Part shown: piece after piece, positions 32,111 to 40,024 of the stretch
Numbering within the stretch: position 1 is the first letter of the stretch
Layout: the number at the start of each line of letters is the position of its first letter
Assembly (NCBI GenBank): GCA_041389525.1
Contig: JAWKRR010000062.1
Span: forward strand, 1-43,926
Origin: JACKFB01 sp041389525
GTDB lineage: Bacteria; Myxococcota_A; UBA9042; PHBI01; JACKFB01
Length of the DNA stretch: 43,926 nucleotides
Reading direction: 5' to 3'
Translations under genes and position numbers: made by a program
Notes under the pieces: generated by a model
What the model was told of the DNA's origin: nothing
The model's database searches: none
Seen by the model: only the letters and a program-made list of their open reading frames with translations

Positions 32111-32965
32111 CTACCCGACCAGGGCCGAGATCGCGGCGAGCTGCTCGCCGGCGAGGTCGGGGTGCAGGTTCGAGATGTAGACCTTGTTGGCGCCCAGGTC
32201 GCGGAGGGCGCGGATGGTCTTGGCGCAGATCTCGACCGCGCTGAGGCCGCTGGCGAAGTCGGCGGTGATGCCTTCGGCGGGGACCGGGATGAAGTTGGAG
32301 AGGCGGGACAGGGTCTGGGCGTTGGCGCTTCGGTAGAAGAAGACGCCGAAGATCCCTGGGAGATCGACGCCTCGGCGGCGGGTCTCGGTGAGGAAGGCAT
32401 CGACTGCGGGCAGGTCGTGGTGGGAGACGACCTGGGTCAGGTAGAAGTCGGCGGTGAGGTCGGGGTCCTCGAGGAAGCCGGCCTGCTCGGACGCGTCGCG
32501 GTGCGGGTTGGCCCAGCCGCCGAGGAGCAGGGACGGGAAGCGCTCGCGGAGGCGCTGGCGTAGCAGGTAGCCGTGGGGGACGCAGCGCGGGGCGCCCACC
32601 GTCTTGTCGCCGCCCAGCACCGTCAGCCCCGGGCAGCCGGCCTCGAGCGCCCGCGCGGCGTACCAGAGGCAGTACTCCAGCGTGTGCTTGGTCGTCAGGA
32701 AGGGGCAGACGTTGGCGCGCGAGATGTCGTCTTCGAGGTTCGTCACCAGGTGGTGGAGGTTCTCCTCCTCGCGGGTGCCGACCGCGCCGTCGGTGACGAA
32801 GAGCGCCGCGTCCGCGTCCAGAATCTGCCGCACCGTCTGATGGATGCCCATCCAGACGTCCATGCTCTGGCCCTGGTCGAGGTCGGCGCGCGGTGGCCGC
32901 AGCTCCACCGTCAGCAGCGGGTCCGGCGAGCGTAGGCGCTCGATGAAGGGTGTCGCGTGAGTCAA
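32111..32965 (-). CDS. MetF-like methylenetetrahydrofolate reductase family protein
   Basis: A 284-aa protein matching the MetF/MTHFR barrel. It has LLTVELRPPRADL with the conserved Glu at the start, the segment LTVLGGDKTVGAP, GGWANPH, DFYLTQVVSH and GIFGVFFYRSANAQTL. It probably binds FAD and reduces methylene-THF or a related C1 carrier. Sequence details such as NVCPFLTTKHTLEYCLW differ from canonical MetF, so substrate or electron donor may differ. The start is unclear: TTG 32965 gives a good N-terminus, while GTG 33034 adds 23 unlikely residues, and neither has a clear ribosome site. It is a second reductase beside the bifunctional enzyme at 28908 and is divergent from the stalk lipoprotein that leads into cofG. 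Confidence 0.78.
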   Translation of the reverse strand: MTHATPFIERLRSPDPLLTVELRPPRADLDQGQSMDVWMGIHQTVRQILDADAALFVTDGAVGTREEENLHHLVTNLEDDISRANVCPFLTTKHTLEYCLWYAARALEAGCPGLTVLGGDKTVGAPRCVPHGYLLRQRLRERFPSLLLGGWANPHRDASEQAGFLEDPDLTADFYLTQVVSHHDLPAVDAFLTETRRRGVDLPGIFGVFFYRSANAQTLSRLSNFIPVPAEGITADFASGLSAVEICAKTIRALRDLGANKVYISNLHPDLAGEQLAAISALVG

Positions 32966-33137
32966 CGGCGAGCCATGAGGCGGGTGAGGCCTCCGTGCTG
33001 GCGGGACGGAGGTCGTGCGGCCATCGTGTAGCACCCGGCGGCGGGCCGCGCCAATGGCGATCGCGCGCTTCGTCCCTTGTGGCCGCGCTAGTCATGCGAT
33101 AACCGGGTGGTGCGATTCACGATTGCGGAGGGAACTC

Positions 33138-34964
33138 ATGGCGATTCGAAGCTGGTTGGCCGCGGCGTTTCTGGTCTCCGCCTCGATTTCGGCCTGCGGT
33201 GGTGACTCAGGCAGCGCCGACGCGGTCGCCGACGTGGCCCCCGACGCTGTCAGCGACGCCGTCCCCGACGTCAGCAACGACCTCGCCGACGCGGACCCGG
33301 ACGCAGCACCGGACGCCACCCCCGACGTCCCGCCGCAGCGCACCGAACACCCCGACTGCAAGGGCTACACCTACACCGGCACCTACATGCTGCCCGGCCC
33401 GTGCGAGGCCGGCTTCGACGCGGACCTCGACGCCAAGGCCCGCCGCTACGAGCGCCTCTGGCGCGCCTTCAACGCCGGCGGCATGGGCGTGAACACCGAC
33501 GTCTCCGTCTCTCTCGCGAACACCGCCGACCGCGAGGCCATCGCGAACTGGGTGACCCAAGACGACGGCTGGGACTTCGAGGCCTTCGCCGGCAAGAGCC
33601 CCCGCGACGTGGTGACCTCGCAGCACAAGACGGCCGGCCTGTACGCGGGCGTCGGCATCGCCGCGGACGCCTTCCGCTACGGCGTGCTGCGCGACCAGGG
33701 CTACCCGGCGGCCGAGGTCGACAAGGCCCGCGAGTTCCTGCTCGCCGGCCTCGAGGGCTTCCACATCGCCGCCACCGTCCCCGGCAAGTCCGGCGTGGTC
33801 GCCCGCGGCACGATGCTGACCACCCTCCCCGGCGCCCAACACCCGCCGACCGTCCCGCTCTTCGACGACCAGGGGAACGCCCTGCCGCTCGAGAAGAACA
33901 ACGGCACCTGGCGCGAGGACTTCAGCGGCAAATACCCCGACTACGTCTGGGAGGACTCCATCAGCCGCGACCAGATGCTGGGCTGGGTCACCGCCGCCGC
34001 CAGCGCCTGGGAGGTCATCCGCGACGACGAGACCTTCTCGCCCGACGTCAAAGCCCAGCTGCGCGCCGACTCCCTCGCCATCGCCCGCGAGCTGATGGTC
34101 GTCCGCGACAGCGGCTACGACCTCGAGATCCCCGACGCCGACGGCCGCACCACGCTCCACGGGTGGCTCAACGAGCACAACCTGGACGGCAAGATCTACC
34201 TCGACGACTTCCAGAACGGCTTCCACGCCGCCATGGCCCTCGGCTTCGTCGCGGCCTGGGTCTACGTCACCGAGGACCCGGAGCTGACTCGCTGGCTGCA
34301 CGAGGACCTCATCGGCAAGCGCCGCTTCCACGAGCTCGCCCGCGACTCCCTCTTCCTCGTCTGGGCCGGCAAGCTCTCAAACTACTCCAACTACAATATG
34401 GCCTTCGGTTCGCTGTGGCTGGCCCAGCGCTATCTCGACGACCCGGAGGTCCTCGAGGTCCTCAAGGCCGCCACCGGCGAGAGCCTGTACGCCATCCCCG
34501 GCCAGCCGAATCAGCCCGCCGTCCTCGGCCTCAGCTACTACGACTTCATCTACGCGGCGAGCGAGGCAGGCCACAACCCGTGGGGCCCTCTGCGCGGCGC
34601 CCTCGACGAGAGCGTGATGGCCCGCGGCCTGGAGACCCTGCGCGTCTACCCCGACCCGCCCTACTGGGACTTCGCGGTCAACAACTGCCCCGACGCCGTC
34701 TGCGACTGCGACAACACCGCGGTCGCCAACCCCGTGTGCATCGCCCCCGACGGCACCACGCTGAACGTCCTCGGCTGCGTCGGCCGCAACTGCGACCTCG
34801 TCACGGCCGAGCCGATCCCCATGAAGATCCGCCCGCCGTCGAACTACCACTGGCGCTCCAACCCCTTCAAGCTCTCCGACGGCGGCAACGGCTCGACGCT
34901 CCTGCCCGCCGTCGACTTCCGTATCGCCTACTGGTCGGTGCGCTGGACCAAGCGGGCTTGGTAA
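33138..34964 (+). CDS. Asp/Ala-stalk lipoprotein, paralogue A, upstream of cofG
   Basis: A 608-aa protein with lipobox SISAC, an Asp/Ala/Pro stalk (about 25-70) and a large helical domain with repeated helix pairs (AGVGIAADAFRYGVL, WVTAAASAWEVIRDDE, GFHAAMALGFVAAWVYVTE). This pattern suggests an alpha-toroid fold, which is inference. A Cys-rich segment follows (NNCPDAVCDCD, CVGRNCDL), then the end YHWRSNPFKL. No catalytic motif was recognised. It shares motifs and the C-terminal pattern with the 762-aa lipoprotein at 40025. The ATG at 33138 has GGAGG six bases upstream. cofG starts only 10 bases after its stop, so the lipoprotein is probably cotranscribed with the F420 genes. Confidence 0.8.
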   Translation: MAIRSWLAAAFLVSASISACGGDSGSADAVADVAPDAVSDAVPDVSNDLADADPDAAPDATPDVPPQRTEHPDCKGYTYTGTYMLPGPCEAGFDADLDAKARRYERLWRAFNAGGMGVNTDVSVSLANTADREAIANWVTQDDGWDFEAFAGKSPRDVVTSQHKTAGLYAGVGIAADAFRYGVLRDQGYPAAEVDKAREFLLAGLEGFHIAATVPGKSGVVARGTMLTTLPGAQHPPTVPLFDDQGNALPLEKNNGTWREDFSGKYPDYVWEDSISRDQMLGWVTAAASAWEVIRDDETFSPDVKAQLRADSLAIARELMVVRDSGYDLEIPDADGRTTLHGWLNEHNLDGKIYLDDFQNGFHAAMALGFVAAWVYVTEDPELTRWLHEDLIGKRRFHELARDSLFLVWAGKLSNYSNYNMAFGSLWLAQRYLDDPEVLEVLKAATGESLYAIPGQPNQPAVLGLSYYDFIYAASEAGHNPWGPLRGALDESVMARGLETLRVYPDPPYWDFAVNNCPDAVCDCDNTAVANPVCIAPDGTTLNVLGCVGRNCDLVTAEPIPMKIRPPSNYHWRSNPFKLSDGGNGSTLLPAVDFRIAYWSVRWTKRAW

Positions 34965-34974
34965 GCGGCTCGCG

Positions 34975-36180
34975 ATGACGCCACTCCACACCGTGCTCGA
35001 CGCGGCCGCCCACGGCCAGCTCCCCAGCGGGCCCGACGCGCTGCGCCTGGGCACGCCCGACGACCTGACGACCGCCGCGTTGACCCAGGCCGCCAAGGGC
35101 CGCCGCGACCGCGCCTTCGGGCACACGATCACGTTCTCGCCCAAGGTTTTCCTGCCGCTGACGAACCTGTGCCGCAACTTCTGCGACTACTGCTCGTTTC
35201 GGCGCTCGCCCGGCGACCCGGGCGCCTGGACCATGAGCCCCGCCCAGGTCATCGAGCACCTCGAGCGCGCCAAGGCCGCCGGCTGCGTCGAGGCGCTCTT
35301 CTGCCTGGGAGACACGCCCGAGGCCGTGTTTCCGCCCTACCAGCGCGAGCTCGCCGACTTCGGCCACTCGAGCACCGTGGACTATCTGGTCTGGGCCGCC
35401 GAGCAGGCGCTGGATCTCGGGCTGTTGCCTCACACGAACGCCGGCATCCTGCCCGCCGACGCCATGGCGCGGCTGCGCCCCGTCAACGTCTCCCTGGGCC
35501 TGATGCTCGAGTCGACCAGCGACCGCCTCTGCGCCCGCGGCATGCCGCACCACCGCGCGCCCGACAAGCGCCCCGCCCGCCGCCTCGCCATGCACGAGGA
35601 GGCCGGTCAGCTCCGCATCCCCTTCACCAGCGGGCTGCTCATCGGGATCGGCGAGACCGCGGACGAGCGGGTCGAGACCCTGCTCGCCATCCGCGCCCTG
35701 GACGACGCCCACGGCCACATCCAGGAGGTCATCGTCCAGAACTTCCGCGCCCACCCCGACACGCCCATGGCCCAGTGGACCGAGCCCGATCTCGAGTCCC
35801 TGACCCGCACCGTCGCCCTGGCCCGGCTGATTCTGCCTGACCGGATCAGCGTCCAGGCCCCGCCGAACCTCAGCCCTGGCGCCTCCGAAGCCCTGCTCGA
35901 CGCGGGCCTCAACGACTTCGGCGGCGTCTCCCCGGTCACACCCGACTACATCAACCCCCAGCACCCCTGGCCGCACCTGGACGCCCTGGCCGAGTCCTGC
36001 GAGCGCCGCGGGCTATTGCTGCGCCCGCGCCTGCCGATTTACCCCCGCCACCTCCAGGACCCGGCCTTCTTGGACCCCGCACTCCACGCCCCCTGCGACG
36101 TCGCGCGCAAGCGTCTGGCCCACGTGCGGCGCCCCAGCGATCTGGCGCCCTCCCCCGTCGACCACCGGGTCGCCTCGTGA
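34975..36180 (+). CDS. cofG: CofG, FO synthase subunit 1
   Basis: A 401-aa radical SAM enzyme with CRNFCDYC (Cys66, Cys70, Cys73). It also has ITFSPKVFLPLTNLCRNFC, ALFCLGDTPE, PHTNAGIL and the typical FRAHPDTPM and GVSPVTPDYINP. With CofH it joins 5-amino-6-ribitylaminouracil and tyrosine to form FO, the deazaflavin core of coenzyme F420. The family's normal length is 320-400 residues. The ATG is 10 bases after the lipoprotein stop, with no strong ribosome site. The stop overlaps the cofH GTG by four bases. Presence of cofG/H as separate genes is the archaeal and proteobacterial arrangement, in contrast to the actinobacterial FbiC fusion. Confidence 0.95.
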   Translation: MTPLHTVLDAAAHGQLPSGPDALRLGTPDDLTTAALTQAAKGRRDRAFGHTITFSPKVFLPLTNLCRNFCDYCSFRRSPGDPGAWTMSPAQVIEHLERAKAAGCVEALFCLGDTPEAVFPPYQRELADFGHSSTVDYLVWAAEQALDLGLLPHTNAGILPADAMARLRPVNVSLGLMLESTSDRLCARGMPHHRAPDKRPARRLAMHEEAGQLRIPFTSGLLIGIGETADERVETLLAIRALDDAHGHIQEVIVQNFRAHPDTPMAQWTEPDLESLTRTVALARLILPDRISVQAPPNLSPGASEALLDAGLNDFGGVSPVTPDYINPQHPWPHLDALAESCERRGLLLRPRLPIYPRHLQDPAFLDPALHAPCDVARKRLAHVRRPSDLAPSPVDHRVAS

Positions 36181-37457
36181 GCGGGGACGGCGAAAACCCA
36201 GTCGGCGCCTGCCTGAACGGCGTCAGCCGCGGCGTCCAGCGGGCCCTCAGCGCCTGCCTCGACGGGGGCGAGCTCTCCTGCGAGGACGCCGCCCTGCTCA
36301 GCGAGGCCCGCGGCAAAGACCTCCTGGCGCTCTGCGTCGTCGCCGACACCATGCGCGAGCGCCAGGCCGGCGACGACGTCAGCTACGTCGTCAACCGCAA
36401 CATCAACTTCACCAACGTGTGCGTGAAGACCTGCCAGTTCTGCGCCTTCTCCCGCGACCTGCGCTCCGAGGAGGGCTACCTGCTCGACTCGGCCGAGATC
36501 GTCCGCCGCGCGCTGGAGGCCCAGGAGGTCGGCGCCACCGAGGTCTGCCTGCAGGCGGGCCTGCCGCCGACCTTGCGCGGGCGGCTCTACATCGACCTCT
36601 GCGAGACCCTGAAGCGCGCCGCCCCCGACCTGCACCTGCACGCCTTCTCGCCTGAAGAGGTCAAGTACGGCGCGACCCGGGCGAAGATGTCGACCCGCGA
36701 CTATCTCGAGGCCCTGCGCGACGCGGGCCTGGGCTCGCTGCCCGGCACCTCGGCCGAGATCCTCGACGACAGCCTGCGACACCGGATTTCCCCAGGCCGC
36801 ATCAGCACGTCCGAGTGGGTCGAGGTCATCCGGACCGCCCACGATCTCGGGCTGCCGACCACCTCGACCATGATGTTCGGCCACGTCGAGACCATCGCCC
36901 AGCGCGTGGCCCACATGGATCTGCTGCGCTCCATACAAAAGGAGACCGGCGGCTTCACCGAGTTCGTGCCGCTCAGCTTCGTGCACCACGAAGCGCCCAT
37001 GTTCATCCGCGGCACCCAGCCCGGCGTCTCGCCCGGCCCCACCGGCGACGACGTGATCCGCCTCTACGCCATCGCGCGGCTGATGCTGGGCCCGACCTTC
37101 CGCAATATCCAAGCGTCCTGGGTCAAGGAGGGCCCGCGGGTCGCCCAGTGGCTGCTCTCCTGCGGCGTCAACGACCTGGGCGGGACGCTCATCAACGAGA
37201 GCATCTCGACCAGCGCGGGCGCGGGCCACGGGCAGCTCATGACCCCGGCGACCCTGCGGCGGCTCATCCGCGACGCCGGCCGCGTGCCGGTGCAGCGAAA
37301 CACCCGCTACGAGATCTTGCGGCGCTTCGACGGGCCGGCCGAGTCCGACCCCGTCGAGGCCCTGGACCGCGTGACCGACCCGGAGCGCTTCGGCAGCTAC
37401 CGCGCGCTGGTGGCCGACCCGCGCTTTCGCTACGAGGACACCAGCCGCCCCGAGTGA
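36177..37457 (+). CDS. cofH: CofH, FO synthase subunit 2
   Basis: A 426-aa radical SAM enzyme with CVKTCQFC (Cys82, Cys86, Cys89). It has the family sequences VVNRNINFTNVC, LQAGLPPTL, LHAFSPEEV, LPGTSAEILDD and STMMFGHVET. It transfers a tyrosine-derived radical fragment to 5-amino-6-ribitylaminouracil, and CofG then closes the ring. The GTG start overlaps the cofG stop (GTGA). About 60 N-terminal residues precede the conserved core, slightly longer than average. It is convergent with cofC, with 29 bases between the stops and no clear terminator. Confidence 0.95.
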   Translation: MSGDGENPVGACLNGVSRGVQRALSACLDGGELSCEDAALLSEARGKDLLALCVVADTMRERQAGDDVSYVVNRNINFTNVCVKTCQFCAFSRDLRSEEGYLLDSAEIVRRALEAQEVGATEVCLQAGLPPTLRGRLYIDLCETLKRAAPDLHLHAFSPEEVKYGATRAKMSTRDYLEALRDAGLGSLPGTSAEILDDSLRHRISPGRISTSEWVEVIRTAHDLGLPTTSTMMFGHVETIAQRVAHMDLLRSIQKETGGFTEFVPLSFVHHEAPMFIRGTQPGVSPGPTGDDVIRLYAIARLMLGPTFRNIQASWVKEGPRVAQWLLSCGVNDLGGTLINESISTSAGAGHGQLMTPATLRRLIRDAGRVPVQRNTRYEILRRFDGPAESDPVEALDRVTDPERFGSYRALVADPRFRYEDTSRPE

Positions 37458-37486
37458 GCGATGCTGCGATGCGGCAACGCCCGAGA

Positions 37487-38098
37487 TCAGCGGCTTACGA
37501 TTAGATCGAGATTGTCGGGCGTATCGACGTCTCGCGCCAGCCCTTCGCGCCGCAGCAGCGTGGTGCTCAGGACGCGGCCCAGGGCCGAGGCGCGGTGGCG
37601 GTAGAAGCTGTCCCAGAGGCCAAAGCTGGTGGCGAAGGGGGCTGGCAGGCTGAGGCCCAGCGCGCTGGTGCCGCGGTCTTCGGCGTCGGGGGCGATGACG
37701 ACGGCGTGGCGGGCCATGGCCTCCAGCGCGGCGTCGAGGTCCGCGGGCGTGAGCAGCGGCAGGTCGCCCATGAGCACCAGCGCGCGGGCGGCGCCGTCGG
37801 TGGCGAGCCGGGCCAGCCCGCGGTCGATGACGGTGCCCAGCCCCTGGGGAGGCCCGTCGCGCAGGACCGCGGCGCCGCGCGCTTCGGCAGCCCGCGCCAC
37901 GTCGTTTCCGTCGGTGGCGACCAGCACGCCGGCGAACTGCCCCTGGGCGTCGATGGTGTCGAGGACGTGGTCGAAGAGCTGGCGGGCGAGCTTGGCGCGG
38001 GCGGGCGGCGACAGCGCGGGGGCCAGGCGGGACTTGGCCTCGGTGAAGCGGCGGACGGGGATCAGCGCCCAGACGCCGGTGGCTCGGGGCGCGCTCAC
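37487..38098 (-). CDS. cofC: CofC/FbiD-type guanylyltransferase
   Basis: A 203-aa nucleotidyltransferase with ALIPVRRFTEAKSRLAPAL near the N-terminus, VLMGDLPLLTPADLDAAL, IAPDAEDRGTSALGLSLP and the end VDTPDNLDLI. It couples GTP to 2-phospho-L-lactate, phosphoenolpyruvate or 3-phosphoglycerate to give the activated side-chain donor for F420. Which of the three it uses cannot be read with confidence from the sequence. The GTG start overlaps the cofD stop by four bases. Confidence 0.92.
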   Translation of the reverse strand: MSAPRATGVWALIPVRRFTEAKSRLAPALSPPARAKLARQLFDHVLDTIDAQGQFAGVLVATDGNDVARAAEARGAAVLRDGPPQGLGTVIDRGLARLATDGAARALVLMGDLPLLTPADLDAALEAMARHAVVIAPDAEDRGTSALGLSLPAPFATSFGLWDSFYRHRASALGRVLSTTLLRREGLARDVDTPDNLDLIVSR

Positions 38099-39048
38099 GA
38101 CGGGATCGCCCAGGCGAAATCGAGCAGCTCGCGGGCCAGGCGCGCGCGGTCGGCCCGGTCGCCCATGACGGTCTGGGTGCCCAGGACCGGCAGGTCGGCC
38201 ACCAGCCCCTCGTCGCCGGCTTCGACGACCATGGCGTTGAGCAGCGGGCCGTAGTGGCGGCGGATGGCGCCGGCGGAGGCGGGCTCCGACGCGAGGCGCG
38301 GGATCATCTCGGCGAGCGGGCCTTTGACCGCGCGGCCTGAGACGATGGGGCTCAGGGCGACCACGGGGCGGCGGCTGAGCGCGTCGCGGACGCCGGTGAG
38401 CGCCAGGATCGGGTCGATGGAGACGTAGGGATTGGACGGCCCGAGGACCACGAGGTCGGCGGCGTCGAGGGACTCGAGGACGCCCGGCGCGGGCTGGGGC
38501 AGGCCGCCGAAGCGCACGGCGTCGACGGGCGGGGCGCCGCGTTCGCGCACCAGCCAGTCTTGGAAGCTCAGCTCACCCGCGGGGGTCACGATGGTGGTCG
38601 GCCGCGGCGAATCGGCCATGGGCACGAGTCTGGGGCCGACGCCCAGGGCGAGGCGGAGGCGGTCGGTGACCTCGCTGAGCGTGGCACCGTCGCGCAGGGC
38701 GGCCGTGCGGACGAGGTGGGTGCCGAGATCGGTGTCGCCCAGGTGAAACCAGGACGGGCCGCCCAGGCGCGCGACGGCGGCGTGGGCGCGGAAGGTCTCG
38801 TCGGTGAGGCCCCAGCCGCGGTCGACGGGGGCGAGGCCGGCCAGGGTGTACATGACCGTGTCGAGGTCGGGCGCGATGCGGAGGCCCCAGTGCTCGAAGT
38901 CGTCGCCGGTGTTGACGATGAGGGTCAGCGACTCGGGCGGCAGCACCGCGGCGAGGCCGTCGGCGAGGCGGGCGCCACCCACGCCACCGCAAAGGGCGAC
39001 GACGCGGCCTGGGTGTTCGAGGCCTCGGCGGGGTGACGGCGCGCTCAT
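38095..39048 (-). CDS. cofD: CofD, phospholactyl/phosphoenolpyruvyl transferase
   Basis: A 317-aa protein with the nucleotide-binding start VVALCGGVGGARLADGLA. It has VNTGDDFEHWGLRIAPDLDT, FHLGDTDLGTHL and the VVLGPSNPYVSIDPILAL motif, all characteristic of CofD/FbiA. It transfers the activated phospho-acid from the CofC product to FO, giving F420-0 or its dehydro form. The ATG overlaps the cofE stop (ATGA), so cofE-cofD-cofC are translated as a coupled set. Confidence 0.95.
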   Translation of the reverse strand: MSAPSPRRGLEHPGRVVALCGGVGGARLADGLAAVLPPESLTLIVNTGDDFEHWGLRIAPDLDTVMYTLAGLAPVDRGWGLTDETFRAHAAVARLGGPSWFHLGDTDLGTHLVRTAALRDGATLSEVTDRLRLALGVGPRLVPMADSPRPTTIVTPAGELSFQDWLVRERGAPPVDAVRFGGLPQPAPGVLESLDAADLVVLGPSNPYVSIDPILALTGVRDALSRRPVVALSPIVSGRAVKGPLAEMIPRLASEPASAGAIRRHYGPLLNAMVVEAGDEGLVADLPVLGTQTVMGDRADRARLARELLDFAWAIPS

Positions 39049-39875
39049 GCGTAGAGGTCGCGGGCGGGCGGGCGCAGCAGGTCGGTCGCGCGGCCCTGGC
39101 CTTCGGGGAGGGTGAGGCCGCGGACGAGGACGGCGCCGCGGGCCTCGTCGGCCTGCCCCGCGACCAGGTCGGCGGCGGCGGCGATTTGGTCGGCCAGGGC
39201 GGTCTCGGTGTGCTCGAGGGGGCGGCCGAATAGATCGACGCGGCCTCGCTGATCCCAGAGGGCGACGAGGCCGGAGACGCCGATGGCGGCGCCCACGGAG
39301 CCGAAGCGGAAGGGGCGGCCGAGGGAGTCGGAGATGATGACGCCGGGGGCGACGCCGCAGCGGGCGAGCAGGGCGGCCCGCAGGCGGTCGGCGGAGGCGT
39401 CGGGGTCTTCGGGGAGCAGCAGCGCGTAGGCGGCGGGCGGGCCGGCCGCGTCGGGCGGGACAGGGTCGCCGAGTCGCGCGTTGCTCAGGTCGATGCCCGC
39501 GTTTGCAGAGACGATGCCGAGGCGGCTGCGCACGATGAGCGCGCCCGGGACCGCGCGTGAGACGGCGACGGACTCGCGCAGGACGAGCTCGACCACGCGG
39601 GCGTCCGCCTCCACACGATAAGCCAGCTCGAGGGCCTCGGCTGAAGGCGCGACCGTGGCGAGGTCGACGAAGCGACCCTCGGCGCGCGAGATGAGCTTGG
39701 ACGCCACCACCAGCACGTCGCCGGGCTGAAGCCGCTGGCCGGCCGCCGCGAGGGCGTCGCCAATCAGCGCGGCCGGGTCGTCACCGGGCCGGGCGATAGG
39801 CAGGCCCGGGACCGGGGAGATCGTGACGTCGCCAGCGGAGGGCGGCGTGGCGGCGGGGGGAGGCGCGCTCTGCAT
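39045..39875 (-). CDS. cofE: CofE, F420 gamma-glutamyl ligase (no fused reductase)
   Basis: A 276-aa ligase with PGDVLVVASKLISRAEGR, the IVSANAGIDLSNA motif, LLLPEDPDASADRL and ISDSLGRPFRFGSVGAAIG. These are hallmarks of CofE/FbiB. It adds glutamates to F420-0 through gamma links. It lacks the C-terminal nitroreductase domain of actinobacterial FbiB. The start is not fixed: ATG 39875 gives the length shown, while ATGs at 39911 and 39944 are in frame and add 12 and 23 residues; none has a clear ribosome site. It heads the minus-strand cofEDC operon and is divergent from the stalk lipoprotein at 40025. Confidence 0.93.
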   Translation of the reverse strand: MQSAPPPAATPPSAGDVTISPVPGLPIARPGDDPAALIGDALAAAGQRLQPGDVLVVASKLISRAEGRFVDLATVAPSAEALELAYRVEADARVVELVLRESVAVSRAVPGALIVRSRLGIVSANAGIDLSNARLGDPVPPDAAGPPAAYALLLPEDPDASADRLRAALLARCGVAPGVIISDSLGRPFRFGSVGAAIGVSGLVALWDQRGRVDLFGRPLEHTETALADQIAAAADLVAGQADEARGAVLVRGLTLPEGQGRATDLLRPPARDLYA

Positions 39876-39909
39876 GGGCCCGTGGTTATCACGGCCAAAG
39901 CGCGCAGTC

Positions 39910-39983
39910 ATGGCCGTTTCGGGGCCATATGGCACGCCGGCCAAACCTTTGCTTGCCTCCGATGGGCGCGCCTCTGCTACAGT
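39910..39983. promoter_or_regulatory. Divergent control region: inverted repeat and extended -10
   Basis: ATGGCC (39910-39915) and GGCCAT (39923-39928) form a 6-bp inverted repeat between cofE and the lipoprotein gene. TGC-TACAGT (39975-39983) resembles an extended -10 for the plus-strand gene, 42 bases ahead of its ATG, with TTGCCT upstream at a long 19-base spacing. No plus-strand ribosome site is strong. Confidence 0.35.
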
Positions 39984-40024
39984 CCCGCCGCCACGAATAC
40001 GGACCGCGGAGAGACTCTTTGAAG

